Shown here: positions 58,682 to 64,000 of the stretch, one piece after another | How positions within the stretch are numbered: the stretch's first letter is position 1 | Layout: each line of letters begins with the position of its first letter | Assembly (NCBI GenBank): GCA_016177705.1 | Contig: JACOUT010000006.1 | Location: 171,155-235,154 of the forward strand | Origin: Deltaproteobacteria bacterium | GTDB lineage: Bacteria > Myxococcota > UBA727 > VGSZ01 | Direction: 5' to 3' | Length of the DNA: 64,000 nt | Made by a program: the position numbers and the translations under genes | Notes under the pieces: model-generated | The model's input: the letters and a program-made list of their open reading frames with translations, nothing else | Databases searched by the model: none | What the model was told of the DNA's origin: nothing

Positions 58682-61600
58682 AACATGCCGGACGTCGCCT
58701 CCTCGTGTGCGTGATCGCGGCGATCGTGCTGCCGTGGGGCTGCGTCGGCGAGCGGCGCGGCGTGTCGCGCGACGCGCTCGAGGCGAGCCTGCGTGTCCCC
58801 GGCAGGACGCTCGGCCTACCGACGCACGAGTCGCTGGTCGCGCTGCGCTACCCCGCGCCCGCCGGCGGTGGCGCCGACGACGTGCTCTCGGCCTGCCTGG
58901 TCGCCTCGGCGCGTCGCGAGCTCGACCAGGTAGTGAGCGCGTGCGTCGACGTGGTCGAGGCGGATCCGGCGGCGCCGCGCGCGCTGGCGGCCGCGCGCCT
59001 CCTGCAACGGGCCGAGCCCGGCTTCTCCCAGGCCGGTGCGGTCATCGCCGAGCGGGGGCCCGGCTGGCTCGAGCACTGTCGGCGTCGACGCGGCGCGTGC
59101 GCGGACCTGGCGCACCTGGTGGCTGACGAGCGGCTCGAGCGCGCGGCTGTCGCCAAGGACGAGGGGCAATTCAACTTGGCAGTGCAGGAGAGCGGTCGCC
59201 TGCGCCACGCGACGCTCGAGGGGCCGTTCGTCGGCGACGCGCGCGTGGAGCTCGCTCGCGCCGTCGCCGGCGGCGAGCTGCGTCGCCACGCCACGGCCTA
59301 TCGTATCGTCGAGCACACGAGCCCCGACGGCTACTTCTCCCCGGCGGCCGCCGGCACCGGGGGGCTGTATCGCATCAGCTTCACCATCCAGGGGCACGGT
59401 CGCGCCACGGCGTTCATCACCGGCCTGCACGCGCTGCGCGCGCGCGTCGACGGCGTGGTGGTCGCGGCGCGGCTGCCGGAAGATCGTCCCGGGGTGGTGA
59501 CGCGCGTCGGGCTCGAGCTGGCGCCAGGCGGGCACGTCGTCGAGCTGCTGGCGCTTTCGCTCGGCAGCGCCGATCACCTCTCGGTGGCGCTGCTCGACGA
59601 CGACGGCGCAGCGCTCGGCGCTGAAGCTCGGCCGGGCCTCGGCAACGCCGGGGTTCGCGTCGTGCCCGCGCGCGGCGCGGTGGAGGCCCTGGCGGTGGCG
59701 CCCGACACCGCCACCCAGGAGGAGGTGCTGTGGCGCGTCGCGGTGGTGCGTCCGCCGACGCTCGGGCCAAGCGTCGACGAGGCGCAGTTGCTCGGCCGCG
59801 CGTTGGTCACGCGCTTCGGTGCTTCGCCGGTGGCGCTCGCCACCGCGGCCGAGATCCTCGGCGAGGAGGACGGTGTGCCGGAGCGTGTGTCGTCCTCGGC
59901 GGCGGACGCGCTGTGGGCGCGCGTGCTGGCGGCGTGGCCCGACAACCCGGTGGCGCGCATCACCGCCGCGCGGCGCGCGCGCGACGAGCGCCCCGACGAA
60001 GCGCTTGCAGCCTATCGGCGGCTCGCGGAGGAGCGCCCCCGCTACTCCTTCGGCCTGCGCGAGGCCATCGGCCAGCTCCTCGACGCCGGCGCCCTCGACG
60101 AGGCGCACGACCTCGCCGAGCGGCTCTTGTCGCTCGAGCAGTCGGCAGCGAACATCGACGCCGCGCTGCCGGCGCTGCGAGCGCACGGCGACCACGGCCG
60201 AGCCGCGGAGCTCGAGCACCTGCGCGCGGACCTCGACGCGACGCTTGCGCCTCGGCGCAAGGCGCGCTTCGTGCTCGATGGATTGCACACTGCCGCGGGC
60301 GCGGAGCTGCTCAGCCGTGCGGCACTGCTGGAACCGTACGGCCCGGCGTCAAGCGACGCGATCGGCCTGACGGCGCTCGTCGATCCGCTGCGCGCGCTCG
60401 GCTTGAGCGAGAGCGCCGTGGCGCGTCGGCCGGGCGACGGCTCGCTCGCGGTGCGGCACGCCGAGCTGTTGGCGGCGACGCGCGGGCAGGAGGAGGCGCG
60501 ACGGTGGCTGCTGGCGGCGCTGCCGCTGCTGCGAGACAGCGAGCAGGCGGCGAGCACCGCCGAGCGGTACGGCGTGGCGCCGCCGTGGGCGGCGCGCATG
60601 CAGCTCGCCGACGACCTGCTGCGACGTCGGCGCGAGCAGCCGGATCGCTTTCGCGAGCACGCCGCGGTCGCGCTGCTCGACGACGTGGAGCGCTGGTATT
60701 ACGAAGACGGATCCTCGTTGGTGCTGCGCCACTTGATCGTCGAGCTCGACGCCAAGGAGGTGCTCGATCGCTTCGGCGAGCTGTCGCTCGGGAATGCGCG
60801 GGCGCTGCGCGCACGCGTCTACAAGCCCGACGGCACCTTCGCGGACGCCGAGCACCACGCCGGCGTCGACGATGTTTCGTTGCCGGAGCTGGCGGTAGGC
60901 GACGTGGTCGAGCTGTTGACCGCGGAGCGGGGCGAGCCGGCGCCGTTCTCCGGCACCTTCGAGACGCGCGCGCTCGACGGCATGCCGACGCCCGCCCTCG
61001 AGCGGCGTTACCTGGTGAGCTTCCCGCAGGGCTTCGAGCAGACCTTCCGGCCGGCGCTGATCGCCGAGCACGGCTTGCCGCTGCCCACGCACGAACGCAT
61101 CGTCGACGGCGAGGGGCGGGCGCGCGATCGACTGACCTTCGCCGTCACCGACGTCGAGGCGACGCCGCCGGAGCCGTTCGCGCCCGACGTCGGTGAGACC
61201 GCTCGCACCGGCGGCTTCGCGTGGGGGCTCGACGACGAGCTGTGGGCGGTGCTGCGCGGCAGCGCCGTCGAGCGCGCGGCCCGGCCCGACCCATGGCTGG
61301 TCGACGTCGCGAGGGTCATTGCCGGCACCGGCGACGCCGAGGAGCGTCTGGCGCGCGTGTTCGCCTTCGTCGCGCGATCGATCGAGCCGGCCGGCGCGCC
61401 GGATGACGCCGTCGCCGCGCTGGTGCTCGGCCAAGGCGAGCGCACGCCGCTGTTGCTCGCGCTGTGTCGGGCCGCCGGCCTCGACGCCACGCCGGTGGCG
61501 CTGCAGTTGTCCTCGCAGTTGCCGCCCGAGGTCCCCGACGGCAACGCCTGGCGCATCTCGGCGGTGCGCGTGCGCATCGGCGCGCGCGACCACTTCGCGA

Positions 61601-62409
61601 TCGTCGACGGCAACGCGGTGCTCGACCGCTTGCCGCCGGCGACGCGCGGCGCGTGGGTGCTCGATGTGAGCGCGCGACCGGTGAGTGTCCGGCGGAGCCG
61701 CCTGCCCGACAGCGCGGTTGACGTCGAGCCGGCGCACCTCGAGGGCGCGCTCGCGGTCGAGCAAGGGCAGGCGAGCCCGGCGCTCGCGGGCGTGGTGGTG
61801 CTGACGCTGCCGGCGGCGAACGCCGACGGGGCCCGCCGCGCGCTCCGCCGCGCCACGCCGGAGCAGGCGCGCGCGCTCCTCGAGGGCGCCTTGTCGCCGA
61901 GCTTCCCCGGTGTCGAGGTGAGCGAGGTGCGTGCGCCGGGGCTCGACGCCGCCGGCGAAGCGCTGCGCCTCGGCGCCGTGCTGCGTGTGCCGCTCGCCCC
62001 AGCGGATGACGGCGCGGTCCGCTTCGAGCACCTGTTCTCGCAGGGCGTGGCCGGCGTGCTCGGCACCGCGCCCGCGCCGTCAGCCTACCTGCGCGTGCCC
62101 GACCGCAAGCGTCCGCTGGTGGTTCAGGAGGACCACGAGGTGCTCGAGCTCGACATCACCCTGCCGAAGGGTGGCATCTACGTGGAGACGCCGAGCCACG
62201 AGCGCTTGGCGGCAGGCCCCGTCACCTGTGAGCAGAAGGTCGAGGTCACGGACGGGCGCCTCTCCTGGCGGCGCGAGCTGCACCGCGGCAACGCCCGTGT
62301 GGCGGTGGCGGACTGGCCGGTGGTCTCGAGCGCGCTCGCCACCCTCGCGGGCAAGCTCGACGCGCGCCTCGGCTTCGTGCTCGAAGCGCCGCCACGGGGG
62401 AGCAAGTAG
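58678..62409 (+). CDS. Giant paralogous DUF3857/transglutaminase-like lipoprotein, catalytic Cys lost
   Basis: This 1243-residue protein starts at GTG 58678, coupled to the gene before by GTGA. Lipobox VLPWGC gives an N-terminal acyl Cys. Order of parts is the same as its neighbour: helical repeats, beta domains (LRHLIVELDAKEVLDRFGELSL), transglutaminase-like core and C-terminal beta domain. In the core the segment aligned with GDCKDKASLL reads GQGERTPLLL, so Cys is Gln919; RDHFAIVDGNAVLDRL keeps a His and an Asp. It is likely a non-catalytic partner or inhibitor-like scaffold of the first protein; this is inference. Confidence 0.8.
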   Translation: MKHAGRRLLVCVIAAIVLPWGCVGERRGVSRDALEASLRVPGRTLGLPTHESLVALRYPAPAGGGADDVLSACLVASARRELDQVVSACVDVVEADPAAPRALAAARLLQRAEPGFSQAGAVIAERGPGWLEHCRRRRGACADLAHLVADERLERAAVAKDEGQFNLAVQESGRLRHATLEGPFVGDARVELARAVAGGELRRHATAYRIVEHTSPDGYFSPAAAGTGGLYRISFTIQGHGRATAFITGLHALRARVDGVVVAARLPEDRPGVVTRVGLELAPGGHVVELLALSLGSADHLSVALLDDDGAALGAEARPGLGNAGVRVVPARGAVEALAVAPDTATQEEVLWRVAVVRPPTLGPSVDEAQLLGRALVTRFGASPVALATAAEILGEEDGVPERVSSSAADALWARVLAAWPDNPVARITAARRARDERPDEALAAYRRLAEERPRYSFGLREAIGQLLDAGALDEAHDLAERLLSLEQSAANIDAALPALRAHGDHGRAAELEHLRADLDATLAPRRKARFVLDGLHTAAGAELLSRAALLEPYGPASSDAIGLTALVDPLRALGLSESAVARRPGDGSLAVRHAELLAATRGQEEARRWLLAALPLLRDSEQAASTAERYGVAPPWAARMQLADDLLRRRREQPDRFREHAAVALLDDVERWYYEDGSSLVLRHLIVELDAKEVLDRFGELSLGNARALRARVYKPDGTFADAEHHAGVDDVSLPELAVGDVVELLTAERGEPAPFSGTFETRALDGMPTPALERRYLVSFPQGFEQTFRPALIAEHGLPLPTHERIVDGEGRARDRLTFAVTDVEATPPEPFAPDVGETARTGGFAWGLDDELWAVLRGSAVERAARPDPWLVDVARVIAGTGDAEERLARVFAFVARSIEPAGAPDDAVAALVLGQGERTPLLLALCRAAGLDATPVALQLSSQLPPEVPDGNAWRISAVRVRIGARDHFAIVDGNAVLDRLPPATRGAWVLDVSARPVSVRRSRLPDSAVDVEPAHLEGALAVEQGQASPALAGVVVLTLPAANADGARRALRRATPEQARALLEGALSPSFPGVEVSEVRAPGLDAAGEALRLGAVLRVPLAPADDGAVRFEHLFSQGVAGVLGTAPAPSAYLRVPDRKRPLVVQEDHEVLELDITLPKGGIYVETPSHERLAAGPVTCEQKVEVTDGRLSWRRELHRGNARVAVADWPVVSSALATLAGKLDARLGFVLEAPPRGSK

Positions 62410-62528
62410 GCGGATCTCCTACGTGGCAGGGAGCGCGCGGGCATCGGTCAAAACCGTTAACCTCGGTTGATCGTAGGTAGTGATCACCTGCACCGCGAGC
62501 CGGGCAGGGTGGGAGTGCGTCTGCGGGC
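62410..62528 (+). promoter_or_regulatory. AT-richer intergenic stretch ahead of the FHA-protein gene
   Basis: The 119-base gap is richer in A/T than its surroundings near 62449-62487. It holds an inverted repeat AACCG-N7-CGGTT (62452-62468) and the palindrome GTGATCAC (62480-62487). A promoter is likely here, but no clear -35/-10 pair can be named. Confidence 0.3.
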
Positions 62529-64000
62529 ATGGCCAACGGCAAGGCCCCTGTCGGTGACAACGGCGGCAAGAAGCCGCCTCGGACCTCCACCAACGTGAAG
62601 GGGTCGGGCCGTGCCTCGCCCGTGCGGGGCAAGGACGACGCGGGCCTCGACGAGCTGTTCGTCGATCCGGCGCCGAGCAAGGCCAACAAGCGCGCCTCCG
62701 ATCGGCGCCGCGAGCGCGGCCAGGCGCCGGCTGCGCCTGGCGTGCCCGACACCGCCACTGCGCTCAAACCCGACAAGCAGGAGAGGCGGCCGGCGCGGCC
62801 GCCCACCCATGCCAGCGAGGTCAACCCACGCGCCATGGCGCGCGCCACCATCACCTGTACCCGCGGGCCGGAGGAGGGGCTGACGCTCAACCTGATCGAA
62901 GGCAGCTACACGGTCGGGCGCGCGCGAGAGAACAGCTTCGTCTTGAAGGACATCGCCGCCAGCCGCCAGCACTTGCGCATCGAGGTCGACGCGCGCGGCG
63001 CGCGTGTCGTTGACCTCGGCAGCGGCAACGGCTCGCGCGTCAACGGCAAGCGCATCGCGGAGCACGCGCTGCGCCACGGCGACCGCATCGAGATCGGTGG
63101 CTCGGTGCTGCTCTACTCGGAGCTCGGGCGACCGAGCCCCAAGGAGGGCGCCATCGACGACGCGCAGGAGCGCGTCATTCGTGCCGCGGAGAAGCTGGCC
63201 GCCGAGCTCTCCGAGCGCATGCGCTTCGAGGACGACAGCAGCGCCGGCTCCGACTTCGAGGACGGCCACGTGGCGCGCACGCGCGCCGTGCCGCAAGGAA
63301 CCAAGCCCAAGGCGACCGATCAGGGCCGGCGCCCCGCCACCAAGGCGCAGCAGTTGTGGAAGGAGACCTTCACCAACCTGCCGCTCGACCAGGTGGTGCC
63401 GGCCGACCAGCCGCTGCGCGGCGGTGGGCCGTTCGCGGCCGCGTCGTCGCGCCAGGCGAGCGTCGATCAGGTATCGCTGTCGGCGCCGCCGCAGCGCGCG
63501 CCATTGCCGCGGCCGCCGCCGCTGCCGCTGCCGCTGCAGCCGGAGGACGAGATCTCGCTGTCGACGTCGAGGAGCGGCGGCGGCTCGCAGTTGCTCTCCA
63601 TCCTGGTCACGGCGCTCGTGGTGGTGGTGGTCGGCGGCGGCATCGCGGTCTTGTGGATGTTCCGCGGCGGCTCGGGCGCCGCCGCCGAAGAACAGGTGCA
63701 GCAGGACTTCGCGCAGGCGATGCGCAAGGCCGAGCTGTCCGCCGCGGCCGGCGACTGGCTCACCACCTACGAAGCCGCCACCATGGCGCTGCAGCTCAAG
63801 CCGAACGACCCCATCGCCACAACCTACCAGCGCGATGCGCGCAACCGCCTCGACAGGTCGGCGCCGAGCCCCGCGCCTGCGCCCGCCCCGGCCGCTGCGC
63901 CCGCGATCGCGCCGGCCCCTGCCGCCGCGCCCGCGCCCGTCGCGGCGCCCGCGATTCCTCCGGCACCGCCGGCGGCCGGTGGACAGCCGGCTGCCGTGCC
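62529..64000 (+). CDS. FHA-domain membrane protein (3' end outside window)
   Basis: The frame is open from ATG 62529 to the window end, 490 residues so far. The N-terminus is Lys/Arg/Pro-rich and disordered. An FHA domain follows at about 105-200 (GSYTVGRARENSFVLKD, ASRQHLRIEV, DLGSGNGSRVNGKRI). Then comes a linker with Pro/Leu repeats, one membrane helix (SILVTALVVVVVGGGIAVLWMF), a TPR-like helical part (QDFAQAMRKAELSAAAGDW) and an Ala/Pro repeat tail. The FHA part is cytoplasmic and would bind phospho-threonine proteins. The remaining C-terminus is unknown. Confidence 0.82.
   Translation, partial: MANGKAPVGDNGGKKPPRTSTNVKGSGRASPVRGKDDAGLDELFVDPAPSKANKRASDRRRERGQAPAAPGVPDTATALKPDKQERRPARPPTHASEVNPRAMARATITCTRGPEEGLTLNLIEGSYTVGRARENSFVLKDIAASRQHLRIEVDARGARVVDLGSGNGSRVNGKRIAEHALRHGDRIEIGGSVLLYSELGRPSPKEGAIDDAQERVIRAAEKLAAELSERMRFEDDSSAGSDFEDGHVARTRAVPQGTKPKATDQGRRPATKAQQLWKETFTNLPLDQVVPADQPLRGGGPFAAASSRQASVDQVSLSAPPQRAPLPRPPPLPLPLQPEDEISLSTSRSGGGSQLLSILVTALVVVVVGGGIAVLWMFRGGSGAAAEEQVQQDFAQAMRKAELSAAAGDWLTTYEAATMALQLKPNDPIATTYQRDARNRLDRSAPSPAPAPAPAAAPAIAPAPAAAPAPVAAPAIPPAPPAAGGQPAAV

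Overview
The window is very GC-rich, gene-dense bacterial chromosome: about 53 protein genes, 2 tRNAs and no gap above about 180 bases. The content suggests a Myxococcota-like (former Deltaproteobacteria) genome. The signs are DUF4215-type Cys-rich repeats and a Glu-Gly run in a surface protein, a MYXO-CTERM-like tail, many PEGA, FHA and poly-proline lipoproteins, and large TPR regulators. No genus can be named from the sequence alone, and there is no sign of a prophage, plasmid, CRISPR array or intact transposon.

Layout. At 1-2.1 kb are the end of a surface protein, secG and tRNA-Leu(GAG) with a strong terminator. From 2.1 to 9.8 kb the minus strand carries a hybrid histidine kinase and then an operon running hisS > TlpA-like thioredoxin > secreted protein > lipoprotein > phosphodiesterase-like protein; a small MITE-like element sits in frame in the lipoprotein signal peptide. 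From 9.9 to 11.3 kb are two exported proteins on the plus strand. From 21.8 back to 11.3 kb is a long tightly packed minus-strand run: an aberrant oligopeptide-permease cassette, a UbiB-type kinase, mutL, a shortened miaA and a hisC-cmk gene fusion. From 21.9 to 32.5 kb are a giant TPR/AAA-like protein with lost ATPase motifs, an NHL propeller lipoprotein, DUF2231 and MAPEG membrane proteins, a membrane-tethered LuxR-type regulator, a RAYT transposase relative that has lost its catalytic residues, a sialidase-fold lipoprotein and a transglutaminase-fold lipoprotein without catalytic Cys. From 32.5 to 44.5 kb is mostly housekeeping: cysE, rsgA, HU, a DMT permease, a DnaJ protein, a PEGA protein, a metallophosphoesterase, tyrA, trmB, a 5'-nucleotidase, a lipase and an MFS carrier. 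From 44.6 to 54.8 kb is a polysaccharide region: a double cyclic-nucleotide-binding protein, a Wzy-like polymerase, rfbA-rfbC-rfbB, a GH25 lysozyme, a GT4 glycosyltransferase and an FHA-Wzz fusion. From 54.9 to 64 kb are tRNA-Val(UAC), two coupled giant transglutaminase-like proteins (one with the triad, one without) and an FHA/transmembrane protein cut by the window end.

How it fits together. Genes are packed with one- to four-base stop/start overlaps, so translational coupling is the rule. The polysaccharide genes supply dTDP-sugar precursors, a polymerase, a glycosyltransferase and a chain-length factor with a phosphopeptide-binding FHA head, which points to control by Ser/Thr phosphorylation; a cyclic-nucleotide sensor lies directly upstream. 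A recurring feature is enzyme folds with lost catalytic residues (ABC ATPase, STAND-like ATPase, RAYT, two transglutaminases), suggesting re-use as binding or scaffold proteins. The most unusual observations are the in-frame MITE-like insertion, the domesticated RAYT with a C-terminal helix-turn-helix region, the FHA-Wzz fusion, the SH3b-containing truncated peptide-binding lipoprotein in the Opp cassette, and the active/inactive transglutaminase pair.
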